DNA of 64,000 nt from Vibrio sp. Isolate34 (GTDB lineage Bacteria; Pseudomonadota; Gammaproteobacteria; Enterobacterales; Vibrionaceae). The notes below the pieces were generated by a model. The model was not told where the DNA came from. It searched no databases and saw only the letters and a program-made list of their open reading frames with translations. The DNA is taken from assembly GCF_022397915.1 (NCBI RefSeq), contig NZ_JAKEUO010000011.1, forward strand, positions 1 through 64,000. The letters are read 5' to 3'. Position 1 is the stretch's first letter; every line of letters begins with the position of its first letter. A program made the position numbers and the translations under genes. Below are positions 1 through 7,970 of this stretch, piece by piece.

Positions 1-248
1 GGCTCTGGGAGGTATGGTGGGCACAAGTGCAAGAGAGTGGAATTAAGCCATTGAAAGAGTTCGCACGAAAACTGAGGCCTTATCTTCACGGCATTATTGC
101 ATCGGCAAGTTACCCGTTAAACACCTGCACACTAGAAGGGATAAACAACAAGATAAAGCTAATCAAGCGAATGGGGTATGGATATCGAGATACAGATTAC
201 TTCTTCTTGAAGATAAAAGCGGCTTTCCCCGGAAAGCCGCGATGAACC
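1..248 (+). mobile_element. Right end of an ISL3-family insertion sequence (cut by window edge)
   Basis: The stretch holds the 3' end of a transposase and, overlapping it, a terminal inverted-repeat-like end. Read from the right, positions 248 down to 229 begin GGTTCATCGCGGC, the kind of end I recall for IS204/IS1096-type ISL3 elements whose transposase tail overlaps the terminal repeat. The exact outer boundary at 248 is inferred. The T-rich bases 249-256 could be a target duplication, but the left end lies outside the window. Confidence 0.6.
3..245 (+). CDS. ISL3-family transposase, C-terminal fragment (5' end outside window)
   Basis: The open frame runs in from the left edge and ends at a TGA at 243-245. 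The residues include the pattern EGINNKIKLIKRMGYGYRD followed by FFLKIKAAFPG, the C-terminal signature of ISL3 (IS204/IS1001/IS1096) DDE transposases, just after the catalytic Glu of the DDE triad. Only about 80 of roughly 400 residues are visible. A GTG at 27 is an internal codon, not a start. Whether the element is intact cannot be judged from this window. Confidence 0.8.
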   Translation, partial: LWEVWWAQVQESGIKPLKEFARKLRPYLHGIIASASYPLNTCTLEGINNKIKLIKRMGYGYRDTDYFFLKIKAAFPGKPR

Positions 249-254
249 TTTTTT
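219..254 (+). terminator. Hairpin with T-run at the IS end
   Basis: GCGGCTTTC (219-227) pairs perfectly with GAAAGCCGC (232-240), and a T-rich run follows at 249-254. It overlaps the last transposase codons and the IS terminal repeat, so it may act as terminator, as transposase binding site, or both. Confidence 0.5.
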
Positions 255-289
255 ATTGGGTGCGAGTTTATTTATGAGCCAGTTTGATT

Positions 290-1090
290 TTAATCAGAAA
301 GGCGCTCGGCAGCCGCCAAGTAGCGTCGAGCCAGACCAACAAACTCTTCTCCACTAATATTCAAATCATGGGTTGATATGAAAATGTCATAACCGTGAAA
401 GCCTCTTTGATACTTCATTCTGTTGGCAAGCATCGCCTGTAACCCTGAATAGTCTTTGATCACCGCGTTTTGATTATTTACGTCATCGGGTAAATCCGCA
501 TCCATTTGCGTTTGTTGAGCGTTGAAACTCACGTCGTCGGTATTCTTTGATTCTTTATATTGGCTTAATTCAACACAGCCGTTTTCGGTACAACGCGTGT
601 GGTAGTGCGATGAGTCTAAAACCATGTCTTCAAAGTTCGACTCTTTACCCGCTTGTTTCGCTCCCAAGTACAAAAGTGCACGTTGGCTGAGCAATAATTC
701 ACAGGTGATCTTAGGGCAGATTGAATCGAGGTAGGGCGAGTAGTCTTTGACCTTAATTCCGACCCAAGGCAAAGGTTGGTGCCAGCCATCTTGTTCATAA
801 GTACACAGGCCAATTTTTTGGATGTTGCTCCATTTCAAAACCCAACCGCCTTTATAGAAATGCTGCTGAAAATGAGTCGGAGTCAGCGTGAACATCACTC
901 GGCTGCGCAACATCAAATAATAGCCGGTTCCCAGAAGGGTAATACTGCAAAAAGCACCAACGATCAGTAACTTTGGGTTGTCGCTGTAGAGTGCAACGAT
1001 TAAGCAAATGAAGCCTAAAATAACGGCTAGGATACGGTACGAGCGAGTGAATGAAGGCAAAGAGAAATTAGTAAGATGACGAGTGTCCAT
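290..1090 (-). CDS. DUF2982-type membrane protein
   Basis: This is a 266-residue protein of unknown function that resembles the DUF2982 family of gammaproteobacteria; the family name is from memory. Two hydrophobic segments near residues 20-38 and 42-60 form a hairpin in the inner membrane, and a soluble region of about 200 residues follows. The frame opens at TTG 1102, but the ATG at 1090 is the better start. A charged linker lies at residues 160-200, and the C-terminus reads ISTHDLNISGEEFVGLARRY. No operon partner is apparent. The adjacent IS end lies only about 40 bp past its stop codon. Confidence 0.7.
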   Translation of the reverse strand: MDTRHLTNFSLPSFTRSYRILAVILGFICLIVALYSDNPKLLIVGAFCSITLLGTGYYLMLRSRVMFTLTPTHFQQHFYKGGWVLKWSNIQKIGLCTYEQDGWHQPLPWVGIKVKDYSPYLDSICPKITCELLLSQRALLYLGAKQAGKESNFEDMVLDSSHYHTRCTENGCVELSQYKESKNTDDVSFNAQQTQMDADLPDDVNNQNAVIKDYSGLQAMLANRMKYQRGFHGYDIFISTHDLNISGEEFVGLARRYLAAAERLSD

Positions 1091-1310
1091 AGGCAACACC
1101 AAGTTTTCATATTTTTGTCTGGATGGATAACCAGTGTATATGACCCTGAATTGATAAGTCGATGTTTAAATAATAGACGCTAGTAGACAATATCGGTATT
1201 TTTCGTCGACTTTCGACGCTTCACTCTACAAATAGCTCCTGTTTTTTGGTATAAATCGCGCTTCAAATTTTCACCACTGCGAAAAGAGCAGTGAACTGGA
1301 GAAATATTCA

Positions 1311-1703
1311 ATGAGACTTGCTCATAAGCGTAAGGTGCAGGCTAAACTGCAGAAACGCACTAAAGCGGCTGTAGTTAAAGCAGTGGCAACGCCGAAAAAA
1401 GCGAAGCCTGTCGCAGAGAAAGTTGTAGCAGAAAAAACTGTAGCAGCAAAACCAGCGGTAGAGAAAACAGTAGCAGCAACTAAAGAAGTTGCAGTAGCAC
1501 TGACTCCTAAGCAACAACAAGTTCTAGACATCGTTGTTAGCAATGCTGAAGGCATTAACCCTAAAGGTATCGGCCTAGAAGCTGGTCAAGAAGACGCGAA
1601 AGCAGCTTCATGGGCAACAGGCGCATTGAAAAAACTTCTTGAAGAAAACCTAGTAGCGAAAGAGCAGCTAGCAGGTAACAAGGTTATCTACAAAGCTATC
1701 TAA
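1311..1703 (+). CDS. Small winged-helix (MarR-like) protein with Lys/Ala-rich N-terminal tail
   Basis: The 130-residue protein has two parts. Residues 1-62 are low-complexity Lys/Ala/Val/Pro sequence with repeated AxKP and VEKTVAA units, like bacterial histone-H1-like tails. Residues 63-130 form a compact helix-turn-helix unit beginning LTPKQQQVLDIV and ending in a wing-like KVIYKAI strand, of the kind often labelled MarR-like. The start has a GGAG box 9 bp upstream. It likely binds DNA non-specifically through the tail and more specifically through the wing domain, but this is inference. It is a single gene with its own terminator. Confidence 0.7.
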   Translation: MRLAHKRKVQAKLQKRTKAAVVKAVATPKKAKPVAEKVVAEKTVAAKPAVEKTVAATKEVAVALTPKQQQVLDIVVSNAEGINPKGIGLEAGQEDAKAASWATGALKKLLEENLVAKEQLAGNKVIYKAI

Positions 1704-1738
1704 TCCTGTGGGATTACATTCGCTTCGTTAAGTTTTTA

Positions 1739-1763
1739 AGCCTCGATTATCGAGGCTTTTTTG
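1739..1763 (+). terminator. Rho-independent terminator
   Basis: AGCCTCGATTATCGAGGCT followed by a T-run, 35 bp after the winged-helix gene. Confidence 0.85.
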
Positions 1764-2224
1764 TATCTGCCATAAACTTCATTTACCGCTTATTCTCACC
1801 TGCCGGTTATTCCCATTCCAAGCGACCGCCTAACTTGCTATCCCTAATTCCTAGCTTTGCTTCTCATCAGCGAGCCCTAAAGTAGGGCGGCTAACTAAAA
1901 AGCGCGGGTGGCTTTCCCTAAAATGCAGCAATGGATAGAGCTTCATCACGAAATGGGAATCAATTGTTAATAGCGGTTCATTATAACTACTTAGGTATTT
2001 ATCAATACGCATTGCCTTGGTGAATGCCCATACTCCTTTGAAATCGACACTATTCAATCATCTCCTACGTAGTTCTACTTAATCCTTTGGTCTAATACGT
2101 AACTTTGTTAACGCCATGCGTGCGTGCTCTCCCTGATATCTTGTTGCCTCATCACGGTGCACTCTTATGTTGAATCATAAAAAATGCTCATAGAAAGAGT
2201 GTTAACCCAACAAAGGACGTGAAC
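1764..2224. other. Intergenic stretch, no confident gene
   Basis: This is the upstream region of the TRAP operon. A 68-codon minus-strand frame (2057-1851) has a TTG start with a good TAGGAG box, but its product resembles nothing I recognise, so it is not called. No clear operator was seen. Confidence 0.4.
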
Positions 2225-3319
2225 ATGAGTCTCATTTCTAACTCCCTCACACGAGTTTTTAAAAACGTTGCAGTAACCGCTGCGGCTTGTTTAGCTTTGG
2301 TCGCTACTGGTGCTACAGCCGCTGATAAGGTTTACCGTTTAAAGCTTGCAGAAACGTGGGGACCAAACTTCCCAGTTTTCGGTGATGCAACGAAAAACAT
2401 GGCAGCGATGGCTGAGAAGATGTCGAATGGTCGACTTCAAATCAGAATCGATTCAGCAAACAAACATAAAGCCCCTCTTGGCGTTTTTGACATGGTTAAG
2501 TCTGGTCAATACGACATGGGTCACTCAGGCTCTTACTACTGGAAAGGTAAAGTTCCAAACACTCTTTACTTCACTTCTATGCCTTTCGGTATGACGCCAG
2601 CAGAACAATACGCGTGGTTCTATCACGGTGGTGGTATGGAGTTGATGGAGCAGGTTTACTCTCCACACAACTTGATGTCGTTCCCAGGTGGTAACACAGA
2701 TATCCAAATGGGCGGTTGGTTTCAAAAAGAGATCAACAGTGTTGAAGATCTACAAGGTCTGAAAATGCGAATCCCAGGCTTTGCAGGCGAGATTCTTGCT
2801 GAGCTAGGTGCTAAACCGACGAACATTGCCCCAGGTGAGCTTTACACGTCTCTAGAGCGTCGCACGATTGATGCACTCGAGTGGGTAGGTCCATCACTGG
2901 ATTTACGAATGGGATTCCACAAAATCGCGCCTTACTACTACACAGGTTGGCATGAGCCGGGTTCAGAGCTTCAATTCCTAGTGAACAAGCGCACATGGAA
3001 CAAGCTGCCTGAAGACCTGCAAGAAATCCTGCGTGTTGCAATGCGTACAGCAGCTTACGACATGTACACACAAGCAACGCACGAAAGTGGTAAGAACTGG
3101 GTTTCAATGAAGACTGAATACCCAGATGTACAAGTGAAAGATTTCCCGCCAGAGGTTATGTCTGCACTGAAAGAAGCGAACGATCGCCTACTTGCTGCAC
3201 ATGCTGAAAAAGATGAGCTAGCAAAAGAGATTCAAGCTTCACAAGCAAGCTACCTAGAGCAAGTACGTTCATGGACGGATATTTCTCACAGAGCTTATCT
3301 AAACAGCCAAGCGAAATAA
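2225..3319 (+). CDS. TRAP transporter periplasmic solute-binding protein (DctP/TakP type)
   Basis: It captures a carboxylate in the periplasm for the TRAP permease encoded downstream. The start is ATG 2225, with AAAGGA 7 bp upstream; the GTG at 2219 is too close to that box. A signal peptide of about 33 residues ends GATAA before DKVYRL. The body has the family's Arg-containing MRIPGFAGEILAELGA motif and the region TIDALEWVGPSLDL. The latter recalls the TakP/TTHA0766 branch that binds 2-oxo acids or lactate, so a small hydroxy- or keto-acid substrate is inferred. The length (364 residues) is normal. A large hairpin separates it from the permease genes, probably allowing excess binding protein. 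Confidence 0.9.
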   Translation: MSLISNSLTRVFKNVAVTAAACLALVATGATAADKVYRLKLAETWGPNFPVFGDATKNMAAMAEKMSNGRLQIRIDSANKHKAPLGVFDMVKSGQYDMGHSGSYYWKGKVPNTLYFTSMPFGMTPAEQYAWFYHGGGMELMEQVYSPHNLMSFPGGNTDIQMGGWFQKEINSVEDLQGLKMRIPGFAGEILAELGAKPTNIAPGELYTSLERRTIDALEWVGPSLDLRMGFHKIAPYYYTGWHEPGSELQFLVNKRTWNKLPEDLQEILRVAMRTAAYDMYTQATHESGKNWVSMKTEYPDVQVKDFPPEVMSALKEANDRLLAAHAEKDELAKEIQASQASYLEQVRSWTDISHRAYLNSQAK

Positions 3320-3341
3320 TCGACAGTTGTTGAACTGAATC

Positions 3342-3403
3342 TAAATGAACCCAACGCTTTTCTTATTGAGTATTTAAGAGTGAATAAGCTGAGGGTTCAT
3401 TTA
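3342..3403 (+). promoter_or_regulatory. Stem-loop between binding-protein and permease genes
   Basis: TAAATGAACCC (3342-3352) pairs perfectly with GGGTTCATTTA (3393-3403), and an inner CTTATT/AATAAG pair (3362-3367 with 3383-3388) extends it. No T-run follows, so it is more likely an mRNA-stabilising or attenuating hairpin than a terminator. Confidence 0.55.
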
Positions 3404-3547
3404 AAACATAATAATTAAGCGGGATAAATCCTGTATTACTCTCAAGAACCCTTTCTACGTCGTGCATGTTGCTAGCTATAAACTGAACATTATTTTAGTT
3501 CTATTAGCCCGCTGCGCGATGTCTTTTCAAATTCCATGGAGTCGGGA

Positions 3548-4108
3548 ATGCGAAGTCTAATTTATATTGAACGCCTGTTTAATCGTATCGGTGACGCACT
3601 GGGATGGCTTTCCAGTATGTTGTTTATTTTACTTATCGCCAACGTCGTGTATGACGTTGTCATGAGATATGCCTTCAACGATGTCTCTATCGCCTTTCAA
3701 GAGATGGAATGGCACCTTTTCTCAGCCGTTTTCCTACTCGGTGTTCCTTATGCCATCAAAGCAGGAGGTCATGTTCGAGTTGACGTGTTCTACGAGCAAC
3801 TGAGCTTTAAGGCGCAAGCCATTATTGACCTGCTGGGTACGCTTATCTTCTTACTTCCGTTTTGCCTGCTGGTGGCTTGGTTTGGTATCGATGTTGCCAA
3901 AGAGAGCTACGAACTGGGTGAAACCTCTGGCGATCCCGGTGGCCTGCCGTATCGCTGGATCATTAAAGCCATGATCCCGCTGTCATTCTTCTTAATGGCA
4001 CTCAGTGGCGTAGGTTTGATCCTGCATTCACTGAACAAGATTTTTAATCCGCACCTTATTCATGCAAACAACACGCATGCAAACAATATTCATACAAACA
4101 ACAAGTAG
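3548..4108 (+). CDS. TRAP transporter small permease subunit (DctQ type)
   Basis: This four-helix membrane protein pairs with the large permease and passes substrate from the binding protein. Hydrophobic segments lie near residues 15-37, 53-72, 91-115 and 140-162. A frame opens at ATG 3536, but its first bases contain the GGAG box that serves the ATG at 3548, so the later start is chosen (186 residues). The last 15 residues are an Asn/His repeat encoded by three tandem 15-bp units and look dispensable. It sits 9 bp before the large permease gene. Confidence 0.9.
   Translation: MRSLIYIERLFNRIGDALGWLSSMLFILLIANVVYDVVMRYAFNDVSIAFQEMEWHLFSAVFLLGVPYAIKAGGHVRVDVFYEQLSFKAQAIIDLLGTLIFLLPFCLLVAWFGIDVAKESYELGETSGDPGGLPYRWIIKAMIPLSFFLMALSGVGLILHSLNKIFNPHLIHANNTHANNIHTNNK
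4059..4103 (+). repeat. Three 15-bp tandem repeats at the 3' end of the small permease gene
   Basis: Units of the type attcatgcaaacaac at 4059-4073, 4074-4088 and 4089-4103 differ at two or three positions each and encode an Asn/His-rich tail. Confidence 0.85.
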
Positions 4109-4117
4109 AGGCTGAAC

Positions 4118-5401
4118 ATGATTGGAATAGTAATGTTTTTCGTAGCCTTGTTTGCGCTTTTACTTGGCTTCCCAGTGGCGTTCACTTTTGGTGGTATCGC
4201 GTTAATCTTTGGTGTTTGGGCTGAGGGCATTGAAATGTTTGCCTTCATGCCATATCGAATTCAATCCATTATGGAAAACACGGTTCTGATGGCCGTTCCA
4301 TTGTTTGTTTTCATGGGGCTTGTTCTACAAAAGACCAAGCTTGCTGAGCAGTTGCTTGAGTCTATGGGCCGACTGTTCGGTGGCGTTCGTGGTGGTATCG
4401 CGATTTCAACCGTATTAGTCGGTTCACTGCTTGCGGCTTCTACTGGTGTTGTTGGTGCTTCTGTTGTTGCAATGGGGCTTATCTCTTTACCAGTAATGCT
4501 CAAGTACAACTACGACAAAGGCCTAGCGTGCGGCACTATTTGTGCGTCTGGTACGTTAGGGCAAATCATTCCGCCATCCATCGTATTGATTTTGTTAGGT
4601 GACGTATTAGGTGTGCCAGTAGGGGACTTGTTCCAAGCGGCGATTTGGCCGGGCGTGATGTTAGTCGGCGCGTACATTCTCTACATCTTGATATACGCAA
4701 AGCTACATCCTGAGGCGGCTCAACCGATTGAGCGAGATGATTCAATCAGCCGTAAGCAAGAAGTGTTAGATGCACTTAAAGCGATTCTTCCGCCTCTCGC
4801 GTTAATCATTGTCGTACTGGGTTCAATCTTTGCGGGCGTGGCAACGCCAACAGAGTCTGCAGCATTAGGTGGCGCGGGCGCGATGGTATTGGCACTGCTG
4901 TATGGTCAGTTTAGTTGGTCGATGGTGTATGACGCATCGAAAGAGACGGTGAAAGTAACAGCGATGGTGTTTGCTATCTTGCTGGGTGCGACTGCGTTCT
5001 CGATGGCGTTCACTTATACCGGTGGTGACTATCTGGTTGAAGAGTGGATGCTACAACTTCCGGGTGAGAAATGGGGCTTCCTGATCATCACCATGTTAGT
5101 GATTTTGATTCTGGGTTTCTTCATCGACTTTGTTGAGATCTGTTTCATCATCGTACCAATCATTGCGCCAGTTGCTGAGCTGATGGGCATCAACATGACA
5201 TGGTTCGCTATCCTGATTGCGATGAACCTGCAAACCTCATTCCTAACGCCGCCATTTGGTTTTAGCTTGTTCTACCTAAAAGGCGTGGCACCAAAAGGCG
5301 TGACAACGAAAGACATCTATCGCGGTGTGATGCCATTCATTCTGATTCAAATCCTCGTACTTGGATCACTTCTCGCATTTCCAGCCTTCTATGGAATGTG
5401 A
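4118..5401 (+). CDS. TRAP transporter large permease subunit (DctM type)
   Basis: This is the ion-coupled transport channel of the TRAP system, an integral inner-membrane protein of 427 residues, the usual length, with about 11-12 hydrophobic segments. Family marks include the early GFPVAFTFGG, the conserved ASGTLGQIIPPSI and the later FAGVATPTESAALG. It probably uses a sodium gradient, as characterised members do. The start has an AGAGG box 9 bp upstream. It is the last transporter gene; a hairpin separates it from the histidine kinase. Confidence 0.95.
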   Translation: MIGIVMFFVALFALLLGFPVAFTFGGIALIFGVWAEGIEMFAFMPYRIQSIMENTVLMAVPLFVFMGLVLQKTKLAEQLLESMGRLFGGVRGGIAISTVLVGSLLAASTGVVGASVVAMGLISLPVMLKYNYDKGLACGTICASGTLGQIIPPSIVLILLGDVLGVPVGDLFQAAIWPGVMLVGAYILYILIYAKLHPEAAQPIERDDSISRKQEVLDALKAILPPLALIIVVLGSIFAGVATPTESAALGGAGAMVLALLYGQFSWSMVYDASKETVKVTAMVFAILLGATAFSMAFTYTGGDYLVEEWMLQLPGEKWGFLIITMLVILILGFFIDFVEICFIIVPIIAPVAELMGINMTWFAILIAMNLQTSFLTPPFGFSLFYLKGVAPKGVTTKDIYRGVMPFILIQILVLGSLLAFPAFYGM

Positions 5402-5457
5402 GTGACGCCAAGAATGTGAATGATATGTTTCAACGGCTATCTATAAATTGCTAAAAT

Positions 5458-5492
5458 AAAACGGCTTATTGATGTTCAATAGGCCGTTTTTA
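5458..5492 (+). terminator. Rho-independent terminator after the TRAP genes
   Basis: AAACGGCTTATTGA and TCAATAGGCCGTTT form a 14-bp stem with one G-U pair, followed by a short T-run. It lies only 14 bp before the kinase start, so read-through may still couple the two units. Confidence 0.75.
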
Positions 5493-5505
5493 GTGAGGAA
5501 AAGGA

Positions 5506-6861
5506 ATGCCTCTAAAAGCCAAGCTGATTTTGTTGACGCTACTCCCGTTGCTGCTGGTTACGGCGAGTATTAGTTGGATCTCGTTACACCAGACCAAAAC
5601 GTTAGGTGCGAAAGAGGTCGAGATCTTCCGAGACAGCTTAATCAAGTCGCGTGAAAACGCCCTCAAGGACACAGTAGACCTCGCATTCGATGCCATTGAG
5701 CACATCTATAACGACCCTGATATCCAAGAAGCCCAAGCCAAAACGGAAGTTCGAGCCATATTGTCTAAACTTAGATATGGCTCTGACGGGTATTTCTTCG
5801 CCTACGATCGCCACGGGACCAATTTAGTTCACCCAATTCAGCCTGAATTGATTGGTCAAAACCTACTTGAACTGCAAGACGAAGATGGCGATTTTCTGAT
5901 AGAAGCCCTGCTAAGAGAAGCGCAAACTGGCGGAGGTTTTCACCAGTATTTATGGCAAAAGCCATCGACGGGTGAGGTGGTTTCTAAGTTGAGTTACGCC
6001 GCTTGGTTAGAACGCTGGGATTGGATGATTGGCACCGGTTTGTATATCGAAGATGTGCATCAAGAAGTGGCTTCGATGCAGGCCGAGATAAACAAGAATA
6101 TTGAAACCACGTTCTTTTCTATTGTGGTGATTTTGAGCGTGACGGTGGCCGTTATTATCGTGCTTACCTTAGCAATCAACATGCATGAACATCGCATTGC
6201 CGATAACAATCTCAAAGAACTGGCGCATAAGACGGTGATGTTCCAAGAAGATGAGAAGAAACACCTAGCGCGTGAGTTACATGATGGTATTAACCAATTA
6301 TTAGTGTCGAGTCGCTGCCACTTGGAGCTACTTGGTAATAAGTTACAGAGTGAAGACCTAAAAGCGCATCTGAATAAATCACAACATTCACTGATGCGAG
6401 CCATTGAAGAGGTGAGGCACATCTCGCACCAACTTCGCCCAAGTTCATTGGATGATATTGGTTTAGAAGCGGCGTTGTCTTCATTGTTGTTAGATTTTCA
6501 GGCGCACTCGGGCATAGAAGTCGAGACCATGTTTGCAACACAACCGGGCAAGTTGAAATCAGAAGCGGCAACGACCCTATATCGAGTGGTGCAAGAGTCA
6601 CTGAACAACATAGAAAAACACGCACAAGCGACCAAGGTAACGGTTATTGCGCAGCAAATTGGTAACGTGCTGCAGTTACTGATTCAAGATAACGGTGTCG
6701 GTTTCAATACCTATAAAGCGATGGAAAAACGAGGGATCGGTCTGCGCAATATGAGAGAGCGAGTGGAGTTCATCGGTGGTGACTTTGAACTGATGAGTGA
6801 AATTGGCTTCGGAACGGAAATTACAGTGTTACTGACACTAGAAGGATTAGTGAATGAGTGA
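5506..6861 (+). CDS. Cache-domain sensor histidine kinase (NarX/HisKA_3 type)
   Basis: This membrane sensor kinase phosphorylates the regulator encoded just downstream. Its 451 residues show a transmembrane helix at 6-26, a periplasmic single Cache domain around 35-195 (core GYFFAYDRHGTNLVHP), and a second helix at 202-224. A HisKA_3 dimerisation domain follows with phospho-acceptor His259 in RELHDGI. The ATPase domain has the N-box near 367, DNGVGF at 395-400 and GIGLRNM at 410-416. Cache sensors often bind small carboxylates. Its position after the TRAP genes suggests that it senses their substrate, which is inference. Its stop overlaps the regulator start by 8 bp. Confidence 0.92.
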   Translation: MPLKAKLILLTLLPLLLVTASISWISLHQTKTLGAKEVEIFRDSLIKSRENALKDTVDLAFDAIEHIYNDPDIQEAQAKTEVRAILSKLRYGSDGYFFAYDRHGTNLVHPIQPELIGQNLLELQDEDGDFLIEALLREAQTGGGFHQYLWQKPSTGEVVSKLSYAAWLERWDWMIGTGLYIEDVHQEVASMQAEINKNIETTFFSIVVILSVTVAVIIVLTLAINMHEHRIADNNLKELAHKTVMFQEDEKKHLARELHDGINQLLVSSRCHLELLGNKLQSEDLKAHLNKSQHSLMRAIEEVRHISHQLRPSSLDDIGLEAALSSLLLDFQAHSGIEVETMFATQPGKLKSEAATTLYRVVQESLNNIEKHAQATKVTVIAQQIGNVLQLLIQDNGVGFNTYKAMEKRGIGLRNMRERVEFIGGDFELMSEIGFGTEITVLLTLEGLVNE

Positions 6862-7492
6862 AGTTATTCGAGTTGTGATCGCTGATGATCACCAAGTGGT
6901 AATGGATGGCTTTATGGCGAGATTGGAACTTGAGCCAGATATTAGCGTGATCGGCACGGCCAGTAATGGGCTAGAAGCTGTCGAGGTAGTGAAAACGCTG
7001 CGCCCTGATGTGGTGTTGATGGATATCAGCATGCCTATCATGAATGGCATTGACGCCACCCACTTGATTAAAGAAGAAGACCCAGAAGCGAAAGTGTTGA
7101 TGCTGACCATGCATAACAATCGTGAATACATCATGAAAGTGATGCAGTCGGGTGCGGTCGGCTATATGTTGAAAGAGATTTCGGCTGAAAAAATGGTGCA
7201 GGCAATCAAAACGGTCAATCAAGGCTCGACCTATTTCTGTGAAAAAGTGACGCAGAATTTGTTTACTCAACCGATTACTCCGACGCAATCTGTGAAGAAT
7301 CCATTGAGCAGACGTGAAGAAGCGGTGTTGAAATTAGTCGCGAAAGGTGAGAGTAGCAAAGAGGTCGCGAAGGCACTGAATATCAGCTATCGAACGGTAG
7401 AAACTCATAGGCAAAATATTAAGCATAAGCTCGACATTCACTCTACAGCTGAGCTCGCTAAGTACGCGGTCAGCTCCGGGCTTGTGGAGTGA
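6854..7492 (+). CDS. NarL/FixJ-family response regulator
   Basis: This 212-residue transcription regulator pairs with the upstream kinase. The receiver domain (about 4-120) has the acidic pair D11-D12, phospho-acceptor Asp57 in VVLMDISMP and the conserved Lys near 106. The LuxR-type helix-turn-helix (about 145-205) contains LSRREEAVLKLVAKGESSKEVA and the recognition-helix segment SYRTVETHRQNI. The 8-bp overlap implies translational coupling. The likely target is the TRAP operon, but no operator was identified. Confidence 0.93.
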   Translation: MSEVIRVVIADDHQVVMDGFMARLELEPDISVIGTASNGLEAVEVVKTLRPDVVLMDISMPIMNGIDATHLIKEEDPEAKVLMLTMHNNREYIMKVMQSGAVGYMLKEISAEKMVQAIKTVNQGSTYFCEKVTQNLFTQPITPTQSVKNPLSRREEAVLKLVAKGESSKEVAKALNISYRTVETHRQNIKHKLDIHSTAELAKYAVSSGLVE

Positions 7493-7970
7493 TTTACGCT
7501 AAATCACATTAAATGTGTAATTACTGAATGTGTAGGTACGGAATCTATAAAAGCACTGTAAGCCGGAACGGTCTCTATGGCGCTGTCATTCGCGTTCATA
7601 CTATTGCTTATATGCCTAAGTGCTTATGTGCCTAAGCTTATTACTAGGTTTACGAACCGAAAATTAATTGATTAATAAGCAAAGTGCTTTGAGCTAAAAG
7701 TATTATTGGAACAACGGTCGACTTGTTCGGTCTTTTTTTTTCGCCGATAATTTGAGTGTTTATGTGAATGTTGGATGAAAACCCATCGAACTGATTCAGG
7801 TTTACTGAAAACAATAAGTTAACCTGCTAAACTTCAGACATCCAAGTATTTGAATTGTTGTGACAACAGCTTGTACAATTTGGATTGTATGTGTGAGTTT
7901 GTAATTAAGTCACAGGTAAGTAAGGGATACGAGGTCGATAGACCCTATTAGTATTTCGTAGAGAGGGATA
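7493..7970. other. Intergenic region upstream of the BCCT transporter gene
   Basis: This 478-bp AT-rich gap has no convincing frame. An eight-T run at 7733-7740 follows a weakly structured stretch and may end the regulator transcript. The BCCT promoter should lie in the last 200 bp; no regulator box was recognised. Confidence 0.4.

Noticed and set aside
1851..2057. 68-codon minus-strand frame with TTG start and AGGAG box
   Set aside because: The ribosome site is good but the start is rare, the product matches nothing I recognise, and the codons look unselected; it could be a chance frame.
6060..6422. 120-codon minus-strand frame, Ser/Cys-rich
   Set aside because: Antisense to the histidine kinase; composition is typical of a reverse-strand shadow.
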